A stretch of 64,000 bases of DNA from Tetragonia tetragonoides (lineage: Eukaryota; Streptophyta; Magnoliopsida; Caryophyllales; Aizoaceae): positions 29,639,501-29,703,500 of the forward strand of contig CM076152.1 of assembly GCA_038025085.1 (NCBI GenBank), in the 5' to 3' direction. A program made the position numbers and the translations under genes. Below, piece by piece: positions 48,595-62,800 of the stretch (its first letter is position 1; every line of letters starts with the position of its first letter). The notes under the pieces are model-generated. The model did no database searches. It was not told the origin of the DNA and saw only the letters and a program-made list of their open reading frames with translations.

Positions 48595-49932
48595 TCTGGG
48601 GGCTTTTCATCAAAAACGTAATCTATCTATCTTAATGTTGTTTATACAAATAATCTAATGATTTAAGGATAAGTAAGCATTAGTAGGTTTATTGTAACGA
48701 AGTTGGACGGCATGACTCAATGGACCATTACTGTGACAAACGTAACAACTTAGGATTATTGTTGTACCAGTTGCAACTTGAGATTATTATTGTCGGACCG
48801 ATGAAATTTCGGATTATTGGTTTTCAAATTTTCCTAATTAATATTATTAAGCTTATGCCCAAATGCCATTGCACACTTATACTCAATAATTCAACTAATT
48901 TCAATTTTTACTGCTCCATTTTCCCCTCAAGTCCACACATTTCCAGCAAACTACCACTGTCCACCACCCTTTCTACTTTTTCTTTCATCACTAAAAATGG
49001 CGGATATGTTTTCTCTCTCCTCACTCCCAAAAATTCTTCATCCATGGCTCCAGTTTTCTCCACCACAACTTTTCATCTACCTCTCGTTACTTGCCGACCA
49101 CCTCTAGTCGATGTCGTCCATTTATTTTGCCGCCATCGTGAAGTAGACACATTTTTCGAGCTGCCAATGTGGCGATTTAGCTACGATTGAAGAAATTTTG
49201 TGCTCAATTGTTAATATGTGCCTTTTTCCATTCTCCTTTCTCCCCCCTTTTTTTGGTGTCTTTTCAATGTACTTGACGATGAAGCGTCAGAAAGAAAATG
49301 GTGATAGTTAGTGGTGGCTTTATTCTCTGCCGAAATCCGTTGCTGAAGAATTAAAGATTGGTGATTGTGGTGGTGGTTGGTGGTGGCTTTAATGGAGTTT
49401 GGGTACTAGTGCTGGAACAGTGTATAAGAATCTGTTTGGTTATTTTCGTAAAACATAATTGTCTCATTTAATGTTGTTGATGGAATTTCAAAGCAATTTT
49501 GAAAATTCTTTTCTACCCTAAGGACAATTGTTAGCAAAATCAAAATAATTATTCAAACCCATTTACCAAATATGAGATATAGTTATCCTAATTTATTTCC
49601 TTTTATTACCAAATAAGGAAGTGAGAATTACTAATAAACTCCCCAAACCGGCTATTAATAGGAGCAATTGCACAAATTCTTGCCTAATCTCATGATTAGA
49701 AAAGACCCTAATCTTATTATGGGGGACATTAAGTGTGCAAGTGGGAGAGGGGGAAGGAGAGAGAGTGGTGAGGAAGGAGAGAGAAAGGAGAGAAAGAGTA
49801 TAGAGATTCCAACTCTTGAAATCATGATTTACCGAAAACGATGGAGTTCGACTCCGCCCACGTGCCACGTTAACAAAAATTTTAAAAAAAAATTCCGTTG
49901 AGAGAAACGGTAAAGAGAGAAAGTCAGACTAT
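48595..49932. other. Non-coding spacer, right part shared with lipase copy B
   Basis: An open frame at 48720-49190 is not recognised. From about 49650 the sequence resembles 30319 onward, so it belongs to the lipase upstream duplication. Confidence 0.4.
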
Positions 49933-50241
49933 GTGCTTGTTTGGTTGAATTAGGGAAGTGAGTTCCCATGGGATGTATTAATTCATGGGAAATATAAAAT
50001 CATGGGAAGTGCCCAAACTTGTTTGGTTGCACTAAGGAACTTTGAATTCATGGGAAGTGATGTGGGAAGTAATACTTACCTAGGGGGGCTTGGTAAGTGA
50101 CTTCCTCCATTTTGGAGGAAGTGACTTCCCATGGGAAGTTAATTCCTAAGTTTTTTTGTCAACCAAATAACAAGGAATTTTACACTTCCTAGAAAATTGT
50201 ACTTCCCATGTTAATTGTGTGTCAACCAACCAAACAAGCAC
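49933..50241. mobile_element. MITE, 309 bp
   Basis: Ends GTGCTTGTTTGGTTG on both sides (right reverse-complemented). TAT flanks both sides. The interior repeats words such as CTTCCCATGGGAAGT. It lies in the lipase upstream region and is absent from copy B at the matching place, so it inserted after the duplication. Confidence 0.75.
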
Positions 50242-50369
50242 TATAAGACGGAAATAACGAGCGAGACCGAGACGCTGGCCTAGTGGCCTTATGACGAGTT
50301 TTTGGTTTTGCTAACAATTTTTTTGGTTATGACGAGCAAAACCAAAAAAAAAAACAAAAAAAAAAAATA

Positions 50370-50826
50370 TTTTGTCTTCTTCCACCAAAAACCAACCTCA
50401 AGCTCATCGTTATTAACACCAAAAACCCAAACATGGACGGCACCGTTTCTTCCAGTCAATCATATCAAACATACTTATCCTTTTTCTCTCTTCTCCTTTT
50501 CTCTCTCACCCTCATCAAATAGGTAGTTTGTTACTGAAACACTAGAAATTTTTCGCATCAATCATCACCGTTTTTTTTTTCTCTCCTCCTCTATTGTTCG
50601 ACTCCCACGAAGGGCTCAAGAGAAAGGTAATTAATTATTAATCAGATCAAATTTTTGTACTTGTTATCATTGTTTTTTAGTTAGATTAGTTTGTGAATTG
50701 GGGAAATTGATCTAAGTATTTTTGTTGGTTAGATATAAATAATTGAGTTTGGGGAGCAGTATTTGGGGAATTTTGTTTGGAGTTAGGTTTATTTAGCTCT
50801 GAATTTGATTTTTTTTGGTGCAGAAT
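50370..50826 (+). promoter_or_regulatory. Lipase promoter and leader
   Basis: It contains CT-rich stretches (50480-50515, 50572-50592) and the block GGTAATTAATTATTAATCAG. Large parts are duplicated at 30730-30900/33811-33990 and weakly at 14560-14846. A possible leader intron starts at GGTAATTAA (50627) and ends at GTGCAG (50818-50823), four bases before the start codon. Confidence 0.5.
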
Positions 50827-53800
50827 ATGTTCCAAACTAGGTGGATTATAGCTTTGATTCTTTTGTGTTGGTTGCTTGGTGTTGCTTCTGGTCGAGGTAA
50901 TGTCGATTTTTGTTTAAATTCAATATACATAGAACTATTAATTTTTCGGAGTAATTTGATAGAAATGTGAACCACAACCTTCTATTGTCTTAGTTCATTT
51001 ACACTATCAACACTTGCACTTCTTCCGTGCGACAATCGGTTCCGTTGTTTCTGCACTTACATAGTGCCCATAAGTGATATGCATTGGGGTGTGCACCTGC
51101 ACAAACAGACTTCTTTGTTTGCAATAGGAAGGGTGAGGGATCATGTTATTAAAAACAGAAGTTTCAGCTTGATGTGAAGTTATTATGGTTAACCTCCAGC
51201 CTAAGGGAGTTCGAACTAATGGGTCATCGATTTAGATTAGTGCTATAGTGGAATGAAATGTGTTGCAGGAGCGTTGTGTCCTTCCTTGCTCTTGCTTATG
51301 CTTCTCTTTTTGAAGTGTAATTTCCCGTGAGTAGCACTCTCTTTGTGCACTTCATTTGTGGGCTGGTTTCTTTTTGGGGTTTTAGGGAGTTGATAAAATT
51401 CATTCCTTTTATGGGAGCCAACTTAACTAGGTTGAATCCTTAGTTGGAATATTCTACTTGGAGGAAACTGGTAAAAAAAATTTAGTCACTGGTTTGCTCA
51501 ATCCAGAATGTGCTAGAACCCTATGATAAAAATATGGCCTTACATATATCAGATTAAGTTAGAGACAGAATGGACAGGTAGAAGACATATATCCTCTTTG
51601 TGATGTCACTGTAATCTAGGTATGATTGAGTAAGCAACACGACCAAAGAGGCTCGTACCTGCAATGGGTATTGCATATGTAACTGTTGCATTTGCCTTAG
51701 TACCTTCAATGACATTTTTCTAACATGGGCTGCGAAGCCTTAGGTTCTTCTTGTAGCAGGTTGCCTGTTCAGTTTGTCCCCACACCAAAACAGGCTCCCA
51801 GCAACTTTTTAAGAATTCCTCTAAATTCTCAATGTTGACAAAATTTTCTTTCAACTCACGTTATGCACGTTGTGACATTACACATTCTTATAGTTTGATC
51901 AGCCCATTTGGTTTGTAGCGTCCTGACGTCTCTTAGACATGAAATTAAAATGTGGTTAAGCTTTAGGATACAATGACTCCAAAGCTCTGTTACATGGAAT
52001 TGGCATTTTTTCCCTATATCCGTGTCCACACGACACGGATACGGGTAAGAGATCCGAGTCGACGTGTCATTTTGCAGGCCGACAAAGCAGGTTAGTCATG
52101 TGGGCTGTGGGCTTCATAGTTTAGTTGTGTAGTGGCTTTAAGTAAAAGGAAGGCAGTCAACTAAGTTGGGCCTTGTCCCTTGAGACCTAAAAGACATTAA
52201 AAATCAGTTACTGCAACTTACAATTATTAAAGTAAAAAATGAATCCGTTTTCAAAATTCAGACTTTAAAATTTTAACAAAAGAAACAATATTTTGTGATT
52301 GCCAAATCCCCGCACCCGTGTCCAAATTTAGGACAAGGTCCCGTGTCTTGATTTTCAGCCACGGTGAGTCCGACACCCGGATACGTGCTACGTACCATGT
52401 CCACACCCGTACCCGAGTCCGTGTAACATAGCTCCAAAGTCCAAACTATTTTTTCAATACAATACTTGTGCTTGTATAGGAGAGCATGTAAATATGGATT
52501 ATTTGGTTGAATAAGGCTTCACGAATTGCTGCTATTTCTGCTCTTTTATCCAAAAAATTGCTTCTTTCATGTCTTCTAGTACTCAAACATCACATGGGAC
52601 AGAGCAGGTGGGTGTGAATACGTTGGTACTAGTTCTATAGATCTTACATATGAGGCGTAATCATAGGAGTGTAAACAATAGTTAGCAAAAAAGAAATATC
52701 TCTGAAAGGTGATACAAGTCAAGGTCATGATGCTACTTTGTAGGATAGTGGCCCACTTTGCGCGTTGGATTGAGGAGGTTTAAAGAAAAGCTGGGAAGGC
52801 GCTAAAGGGTGGAGGCCCATGGAATCAGATAGTGGATATCACAAAAAAAATCCACTAAACCTGGTACTTGCTTTGAGAAAGAAACGGGAATGGAATTTGA
52901 ATGGAGTTGGGAGCTACGAATATGGGCTAGCATGTTTATGTTTATCTTTGCTGGAAATGGGAATGCAGTTTAAGTGGGGTGATAAAAGTACGAAGGGAGA
53001 GGATAATTCTTATACAAGGAAGACTTTTATTAAGATGGGGAGGTCCCTAGTGGAAGAGCTTAGAGTCATATGTGGTAGATTTCTATTGTGGGGAAGAGAG
53101 TACTATGTCTCATAGATTTTTACCGTGGAAAATGATTCTCATCTCTTCAGCATGTAGCATGGATGACATGTACAATGTTAGTCAGCTAAATCAGAGGAAA
53201 TTACTCTCAATCTTTGAGTTTTGTTTACGTTTTGCAGCGATGAGGAGGGGTAAGGGGAGGAGGTTGTTCTGGAGGTGTATTTCTATGGCCTTGCTTTGGT
53301 GCATTTGGTTGGAGAGGAACTCGAGGGTGTTCTTCGATGTTGGGAAGCCTTTAGATTATGTGTGGGATCATGTGGTCTATTTGGCTTGCCTTTGGGCTAA
53401 GGCCGCGGGGGCTTTCAAGGGTGTGCCACTCACGTTTGTAAAGTGCCATTGGCGTGATTTGTAGATATTTAATTTGCTTTTGAGGATACCTTGTCCTCCT
53501 TTTTGAATTCTGTATTAATTTGATTGATAAAAATTTTCCTTTTATCTAAAAAAATCTTTGAGTTTTGTTAGAAAGAAACGGGAGTTTTAGGAGTTGGAAA
53601 TTTTAAGGACTAGTATGATCAGAGAGGGCCATGGTTTTGAGAAAGGTTCTTTACATGGGATATGACTTTGTGTCTTACTTATTTTGAGCTTTGGTTCAAA
53701 ATCCCTGTTTTATTTATTTATTATTTTTTTTATCTCAAGTAAGGGAAATGCTATATGGTGCGCATATGTTTGGGAGTTCTTTACGTGGTGGACACTGTTT

Positions 53801-56800
53801 TCTCAAAATATATACAATATCCTTCATTTTATTTTTACAACTATCTGCTTGTTGATCTTCTCCTAACTATTCCATTAAAGAAATGCTATGTTAGATTGAC
53901 CAAATCCATCCACTACCGTTTGGCATATTCACTTGCCCTCTCTCAATGACGCTGCTACTAATGAGAAGCAATCAAAGGGCTTGGTGTAAGGTAATTACGT
54001 AGTAGAAGCATCACTGAGCAATTAGAGACCTTAGGAACATAGCTACATCGTTTTATGGAGATATAGGGGAAGGATGGACGATGATGTAGCTCACTGTATC
54101 AAAGGTGGGTGGTTAAAGTGGAGAAATGCAAACACCACTCAAATTAAAAGGTTAATTTTATCGCATAGCTATAAGGGCAGCGTGTTAGCAGATTAAAGAG
54201 GACATGTTTCAGTTTCCAAGTCCTTCCTTTCCCAGATTAGCCTCCCTTCTCAGTTTCCACAATTCCCTTTATGCACATTTATTTGGAAGTCTAAGGTTCC
54301 ATTGAAGGTTCGCGCTTTTGTGTGGACTTTGGTGTTAGGTAGGGTGAACACTTATGACATGTTGCAACGACGCAGACCTAGTTGGACTCTTTTACCGGGG
54401 ATTTGTTTGATGTGTCGCCACAGTGGGGAGGATTGTTTGCATCTGTTTGTGCTGTGTGATTTTGCTAGGAACCTTTGGAATAGACTGCTGTTTGGGGAGA
54501 GTTTTGTGTGCCCAACTACGGTGGGCGAGGTGGGCGAGTTCTTGCAGGTACGATTTGCTGCGATGAGGAGGAGTAAGGAGGGGAGGTTGTTGTGGAGGTG
54601 TGCCTGTATGGCTATTCTTTGGTGTATCCGGCTGGAGAGGAACTCGAGGGTCGTCTCTGAGACTCGGAAGTCTCCGGATTTAGTTTGGGATCACATAGTT
54701 TATTTGGCGTCCCTCTGGGCTAAGGCGGCGGGGGCCTTTAAGGGTGTACCGTTGTCCGTTGACCTTAGTTCAGCTACATTGGCGTGATGTGTAGATTTGT
54801 TTTTCTTGTTATCGAGGATGCCTTATCCTCTATTTTTTGTATTCTTTAATATTTGATTAATAAAATTTTTCTCTTATCTAAAAAAAAAAGAGGACATGTT
54901 TCAAAGATGAGGGTGTCCGAGTAAATTTGTTTCGTTGGAGGTGCAACCTTACTAGAAGAGACAAGGTCAAGAATGAATTGGTTTGAGACAAGGTGGGGTT
55001 GACAGACAAAGACAATTAAACACGTGATACGAGGCTCACTTGGTTTGGGCATGTTAACAAGATACGTTCAGACGCCGCATGAGGTGGTGCAAGAAAATTG
55101 TGCTTAGGATTTTAAGAGAGGAAGGGGGAGTCCAAAGAAGAATTGGGGAGAGGTGATCATTTTCTCCCTTCTACAGCTTACCAAGTATTTACCCCTTAAT
55201 AGAAAACTTTGGCATAGTAGGATACACGTATATGACTCTAGATTGAGGGCTGTATTGCATATCCTAGGAACACTTGATTGGTCACTTTTTGCGTATGGAT
55301 CCTGGTTCCTTTTTGGGTTCTTCTTGGAACCCCTTTGATTTACGTGCTGATGTTTATCGTCCCTATTTCATCAAATAATTTACGTATTTATTTTTATCTT
55401 TGTTCATCTGGTCAATTAATTTACTTGTGGGTCTTTCAGAAACATTTTCTCTTCTAGGCGACTAGTTAGGGGTAAGGCTGCGTACATCTGGACCTCCCCA
55501 GACCCCGCCCTAGGCGGGATACTTACTGGATTGTTGTTGTTGTTGTATCTGGTCATCTATGCATTCATTTGGTCATCTATGCCTTCATTCATTCTATCTT
55601 TCTTTAATTTATTTCTTTCGACTGTTTTCAAAATTCATAATTGTTTTCGTGGGTCTATCGGAAAGAAACTCTCTACTAGGCGACTAGCTGGGTGGTAAGG
55701 TTGTTACATCTGGGCCTCCCCAATTTCCGCCCTTAGCCGGCCGGGATATATCCTGGGTTAATGTTGTAGACTGGGAGAGGATAGGCAGGAGAGGGGTTTA
55801 ATCAAAAGAAGTTAGGCCTTGTAACTTACTTAGCCGGCCGGGATATATCCTGCTTCCTTGTACCTTCACTTTTGTGCTTTAATAAAAAAATTATTATCCA
55901 ATGATAAATTATAAAAGAGAATAAGGCTTTTGAAATGACAAAGTCATTTAAAAGCCACCATGTAGATTGCTTGAAGACTACAGGGGCACCATTCAAGTAT
56001 TGATAAAAACACTGTTCACCACATAAAGAAGTCCGAAATACAAGGGTGCTATATAGAATATCGTAGAAAGATCAATTTGTTTGAGAATAGCAAATAGTGT
56101 TCAAAGTATGTTATATAATAACTTAGATGCTTACTGGAGCCATTTCCTTTCTGCAAATGTTTTGAAAAAAAAAAAATAAATTTTTGTGGGTCTTTCGGAA
56201 ACAGTCTCTCTTTTAGGCGACTAGTTAGGGGTAAGACTGCGTACATCTGGACCTCCCCTACCCCGCCCTAGGCGGGATACTTACTGGGTTGTTGTTGTTG
56301 TTGTTGTTGCTGCTGCTGCTGCTGCTTACTGGAGCCATTATGCCCTCTTGGCTCCTGCCCTATGTAGTATCCACTTTGGATATTGTTATTGTTCGAACTC
56401 GACTTAGCATTGCTAGAGCAGAAGTTCATAGTATAGTTACTCTATTCCTTTCATGTGGTGTAGGGAGTCCATACCCCCCCCCCCCCCACATGTTTCTTTT
56501 GGGTAATTGGATGGGATGAAAGTCATGCTTACAAGGTTTATTTGCTGATTACAGGGTTTAAGGTTGAGCCCAACAATCATTTGCCCACTTATAATCATAC
56601 ACTTGCCAAACGTTTGGTAGAGTATAATGCTGCGGTAAGCACTCCATCCCTTTGTACTTATTGCTGCAAATGATTTCATCATTTAATGTTTAATCAACAA
56701 ATCTAAATTCAAATGAACTGTATTATTAATTACATTATATTTCATTCCAAATATAATTTTTATTACAAATCTAAGAGATTTCTATTCCTGTTCTTCACAC

Positions 56801-59800
56801 AAGTACCATGATGGAGTAGGGTTCTATATCATTGTAAAATTTATAGTGAATTTGCTGAATGTAGCCACCAATGTTTCATGTTCTAGGTTTCTCAAAATTG
56901 TTGTGGAGTGTGATTTCCATTTAAAGTAGTTAGGAGAAATGAATGCATTTGAGGTATGGTAATTGGAAGATAGTTCTGCAAGTTGTGAAAATGTACAAAT
57001 ACAAATATGGCAGCAATTAGGAGTATCCCACACGTGTACGTATTCAAGCTCCAGGATCATCCATTTTGTGCAAATATTGCATGTTTTTGGCCTAAAATGG
57101 AATGTATAGAGTGTATACTCACTTCGGAGTGTGAAGTAGTCAACAATGCCCATGGGTACTTGAGGCGAAGTGCAAAGCTTGACTAAATAGGTCCAAGTCT
57201 TGCTATCTTGAGATGTTTGATTAGCAGTGGTTTTAGTCCGACTAGCATATTTCGAATTTTTTATACGTGTTACCTGGCATATTGGGTTACCCTCAAAAAC
57301 CTACTCTATAGCTACTTGGAATCGTTCGTGGGTTGTAAGGTAAACCAAATAGCCCTTATGCTATTTAAGTTATAGATCTTTTTGGTCGGTAAGCTTGGAT
57401 TTGGCTCGAAAGCACTTTTAACCTATTCATCTTTTCTTTTGTCAAAAAATTGTGTCCATTTAATGTATGTTTTAGTGTTAGTTGGTTGAGCTTTTTGAGA
57501 GAATTGTACTGCAATTGATGGAAGATTCTCAGGAAGGTCAAGCTTGACTAAATTACACCCCCCCCCTTCATGTGGAAGTGAGATAAGATTTTTCAGTATT
57601 ACCGACAGAATAATGTTTCATACAGAATAATCTTGATAAATAAAGATCAACAGAAAGCCAGAATACATCAATAAGGGAGAACAAATTAAGGAGGTGAAAA
57701 TTAATCTGCATCATAGCCAGGGCCTGTATATCTTCTTGGAAGGGCTTCAGGTTCTGGCTCAATGATCTGCAAGGTCTCACCCATACAGGCAATTTTCAAC
57801 TTAATTTTACTGTTGACTGAAGCAAGAGTCTTAGTACGTTTAACTTTGCCTTTTGTTGTTAAGAAGCAATTTCTCAAGGATCTAGCAGCAGGGTAAAGTT
57901 GTTTAGATGACCTTTTAGATCTTGTTGCTATAGGTAAATGATTTGTGTGATTTGGTTTGTTTCTTAGAAATGTATTTTTGTTTGAATGCTTTTTGGAATA
58001 GCCATATTTATGCAAGAGGTTCCAGGTTGTGAATAGTAATTTCTTTGAATTCTTTGGTAAGGTTGAATGAATGTGGAGCTGTCCTCTGCTATTGATGTAG
58101 CACTTTTCATGGTGATATGTACACTCTGATAAAAGGGTTTAATGCTCTTTGCAAGGTCTACGAGTCAGATTTGACGGAGCTATTCACCTGGACATGTGAA
58201 AGATGTGGCATGACAGAGGTACATTGATTCCTGGTTTCTTCAAGTTGATACTCGCATTATGTTTGCTTTATTGCCACTACATTCTAAAGTTCATTAATCG
58301 GACTACTGTCATGGTGACAGGGGTTCGAGATTATAGAGCTGATAGTTGATGTCCAGCACTGCTTGCAGGTGTGTCTCTTTTTCATATATCTATTGTGCAA
58401 CAGTATCTTTCACTGTGGGATTTTAAGTGTATCAATTGCACATTTAACTCAAATATAAGTGATGTTCTCTACTGCAGGCATATGTCGGGGTCGCAAAGGA
58501 TCTTAATGCTATTATCATTGCATTTAGAGGAACTCAGGAAAACAGGTTTAAGTTTGAGTAGCTTTTGCACTTTCCGTACCCTTACTTTCTCCTTAATAAT
58601 ATACATTTAGCATCATGACTTCTCAAAGGTATATTATTCCATTTTTTAGACCATGAATCTAATCTCTAAGAGATTGCCTTTGTAGGGGCTTTGTTTTGAG
58701 TAGGTAGTGAAGATACTTATCCAGTAGAATGGTGAAATGAAAAAGCTTTCAATACCTGCATTGTAGCTTTATCTTTTCGGTTGGAGAAAGGAAAAGTTAT
58801 ATGTACCGGTTAAATTTTTTTATAGATTTTACGATATTATCACAAAAACAAAAAAGACAGACCATCAATCCAAGTGTTTGGTTACTTTCTCATTAATGGG
58901 GTCCCAAAAACCAGACGAGCTGTAAACGGTAATGAAGAACAGAACAACGTGCAAGGGAAGCATAAAGATCCAAACCTGAATGGCCCACTTAAAGCCCTGC
59001 AATACCATTCTTTAACAGATTAACTCGCAGACCTGATATAGACTTAAAAGCCTGAATAAGACATCAGTTGTTGCAATCTTTGCTGCCAGCTAAGGATCCT
59101 CTTGACGTTTAACTCAAGGAGGAAGTAACTGGGATGTCTTACCTCGATGATTCTTGAGGTGATGTTCCACTAGTTAAGGTAGGGCATCATCCCTTCCTTG
59201 GTTCACTACTCTTTGGTAGTGTGTCTGAACCCTATTGCCAAAGATGAGCTACTGAAACAGTTGGCTTTAGGCGTTAGCTGACTTCAATTGTCCTGTGCCT
59301 ACCATACAAATATGCTCTGCAATGAAAGCCATTTTCACAAGTCTCAATTGGATCTGCTGTGGTAGCTTTCAACACTTATTTGGGGTTTGTGACTTTGTAT
59401 CTTGTTTATTCATTTTCACAGTCCATTATGTTGATTTAACTGAGGGCCCCGTACATGTAGTTTTGTCAAGTTGCCACAACCTGTCATCTCAAGGCTAAGA
59501 AGCAAGATGACAAAACATCTTTCCTCTCTTCATTCATGTCTTAAGACTCTATTTCCAATCCTAGATCGACCACCACCATACATGCCAGCAGCTGTTGGCT
59601 CACCGCTAACACTAAGACATGGTTGAATATGCCATGTAGATGCAGTGTTGTTGGTGTGCAAGACGGATAGACTCCCCCCTCCCCCCCCCCCCCCTACAGT
59701 GATCTGGTGGGAGTATAAGCATGTTGATCTGGTGCTGGAAGTGAGTTACTGGATCACAATCCATTCATGTTATTAGGAGAAATACAGACTGGAACATGAC

Positions 59801-62800
59801 AAGCCATTAGTGAGGACCGGGTGGGCTGGTTCTGGGAAGGTCAATTTCTAGGTAGCCTTACCCCGAGAGCCGCATTCATCTAGTGGCTCTGTTGTTACTG
59901 GGATAGTTATGAAATTGCACCTTGCATGTTTCATGCTATCTCTTAAATAGTGCTCTTATTGTTCTTTTTTTTTTATTTTTTTTAATTTTTTTATCTCTCC
60001 TTATTTTAAGGTTATTCAAGAATATTTTAAGCCTTTCACTCAAAAAAAAAAGAAAAGAATATTTTAAACCTTCACAACGTTTCCTATATGTGTAACAATA
60101 TTTACTTTGGCTGGTTATATGCTAATAATCTAATTCCATGTCTACAGCATACAGAATTGGGTCGAAGATCTGTTCTGGAAACAGCTTGATTTGAAATACC
60201 CTGACATGCCTGATGCAATGGTTTGTGATTCAGAAATGTTCTACCCCTTGAAGTTTAGATACTTTTGTGGCTGTTCACATTTACAGTTTTGGAGCACTTG
60301 AAAATGATATTTTCCCCTTAATCTATTCTTGCAGGTGCACCATGGATTTTATAATGCTTACCATAACACCACCTTGCGTCCTGGAGTCTTAGATGGTGTT
60401 AAACGGGCAAAGGAATTATTTGGAGACCTGGATATTATCGTAATAGGGCATTCAATGGGTGGGGCCATGGCTGCTATTTGTGCACTTGACCTTACGGTAA
60501 TGATTATTCGAACTTTTTTCCTCCATTCCTGAACTTAATGTTTTTGCTTATCTGTGGGAAGTGCAGGGAAAGAGAGTTAGGGACCCCATTGATTACGTCT
60601 CTTAGATGTACTATTTGCCTGGAAGGAGCCCTTGTGATCTATTTCAATTTTTCCACTTCATTTTGCTGTTTGCTGGTTTCTTGCGACTCTGTCCTTGTTT
60701 AAATAACCTTTTTTTTTTGTGAGTCCTGTTTCATTTTCAGCTAAATAATTGAGTTGCCTATTACTCTAAGTTGTCTAGGAGATGAGGGAATACATTACCA
60801 TTACCCCAGTGCCTCCAAAGAGGCTCCCGCCTAGGAAGGGTAGGGGGGGTCGGTTGTACGCAGCCTTACCCCTGTGAGAGTCTCACAGAGAGGCTGTTTC
60901 CGTTTGACCCGAGATTCGAAGTGCGACGACAATCGGTAACTTCACAATGAATAAGAAGTGCCGACAGTTTTATGAGCCATTTTGCTTTAGTCCATTACAT
61001 TCCAAAGCCAAAAAGTAAAGAAGCTTTTGGCTCCACTGGAAATGGTGGACACAGATGAGGGAATCATACTAGTAATATGATGGCCGTAAACAGCTGCAGC
61101 TTTGGTATTGTAAAGCCCGTTTAATGACACAGCATTTATTATTAAAATTGACTCTTTTCATTACATACTTTAAGGCGATCTTTGACTTTGCACAGAGATT
61201 AATAGATTGTGAAATCAAGAAAACATGGTAAAATGGCTTACATAACCTTAGTCATTAAATATGTCACTATAGAGATTAAGAGGAGTAAACACCAAGTGAC
61301 TAGGAAGAATAAAGTGGGAAAAACAACAATAAATGCCTTAGTGGTGCGCCTTATTATTATGTTAACGAAAACTAAGTAAACAATGCCCTACATATTGAAA
61401 TTGAGGGAGTATCGTTCAATTTGCATATGTGCTATTTGATGTTGCTGCAGCAATGGGAACGGCTGGAATCCCTGGTCGTTCCCTTATGTTCTGGCCTGCT
61501 TACTTACGTCAACTGGTGTTAATAGAAGAATCTTCTGATTGCCAGGTACATAATGATATCAAGAATGTTCAGGTGACGACATTTGGACAGCCTCGCATTG
61601 GGAATGCAGTTTTTGTTTCTTACTATAACCAATATGTTCCGAATACAATTCGTGTTACACATGGACATGATATGGTGCCACATTTGCCTCCTTACTATTT
61701 TCATTTCCCACAGAAGACGTACCATCACTTCCCTAGAGAGGTATAGTGCTAGTAACTACTGAGATATCTACTGCGATGTGTTTTTTGTAATCCACTTAAT
61801 TTAGAACGTCGGAATCTATGAAACACCCAGACAAGTGAGGCTAAGGCTTGCCAGGTCGGGAAGATGTAAGGAGAAAATATTACCTTTGGATTTGCGCTCT
61901 CTTGGTGGGTTTTTAGTGCCTTTGGTTAGAGCAAAATTCATATTATCTTCTGGATTGATTGACATCCTCATGGACTAAGGCGGCGGGGGCTTTGCATGGT
62001 GGGTCTATCACAGTACAGATATGCAATGGACTTGAATGTGATGACTTATTTTGAGGAGTCCCTGTCCACATAAGCAATCGTTCTTTCTTTCTTAATAAAC
62101 TTCTTATCTAAAAGAAGAAAAGAAAAGCCTGGGACAGAAGATAACTTTCTCTATTTGGGTAAATTAGCTTTTCTAAGGGAATCTTTTTTCTAATTTTTGT
62201 TGAGAAAATATGGGGAGATCTCTTGGGATGATCTTGCCGGAAAAAATAACTCTACACTAGGAATACGGTACCTCCATTGGCTAGCAGTCGACCTGTTGAC
62301 CTTTGGTGAAGGCTAGTGCAGAGTCGAACTCTTGACCTCTGTCTAGGGCTAGTGCAGAGCTACAACAGGAACTTAGATTCATATTAGCAGAGATGATTGC
62401 ACGTTTTTGTCATTTTTGCCTCACCATTGGACAAGGTGGAATTGAAGAAACATGCTTGTCCGGTTTATCTTAAAGTTATCTTATATGGAGAGTGTTTACT
62501 GACAAAGACCTCTAATGTTGAAACTTAGTTGGGACATAGTGCAGTAAACAGTTCCTGTAAGTAATCAGAGTAGTATTTAATCTTTATTTAAAATATACAA
62601 TAATAGTAGTATAAAGTGGTTTGTGTAGAGGAACATGAAAGCCTTTTGGCAGAAATGCGGCAAGTTTTGAATTACTGGATTGTAATTAGGAAATGTAGCC
62701 TTTCATTTGACTTGCATCTTTTTTTCTGCTATAACACTTATTTTAATTCTGCATAAATTCCTTTCAATTTGCAGGTATGGCTGCACAATGTTGGATTTGG

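Noticed and set aside
49593..49868. Minus-strand open frame with a hydrophobic C-terminus
   Set aside because: It lies in duplicated lipase upstream DNA and the frame is not kept in copy B at 30319 onward.
61429..61545. Extra coding segment upstream of lipase exon 8 (start MLFDVAAAMG)
   Set aside because: The family continues directly from ...CALDLT to a V-N/H...KNVQV segment, and an acceptor CCAG|GTA lies at 61546. The upstream part is better read as intron.
62190..62370. tRNA-like B-box words (TCGAACTCTTGACC) suggesting a tRNA gene
   Set aside because: No A box at proper distance and no cloverleaf could be drawn. At best it is part of an old SINE.
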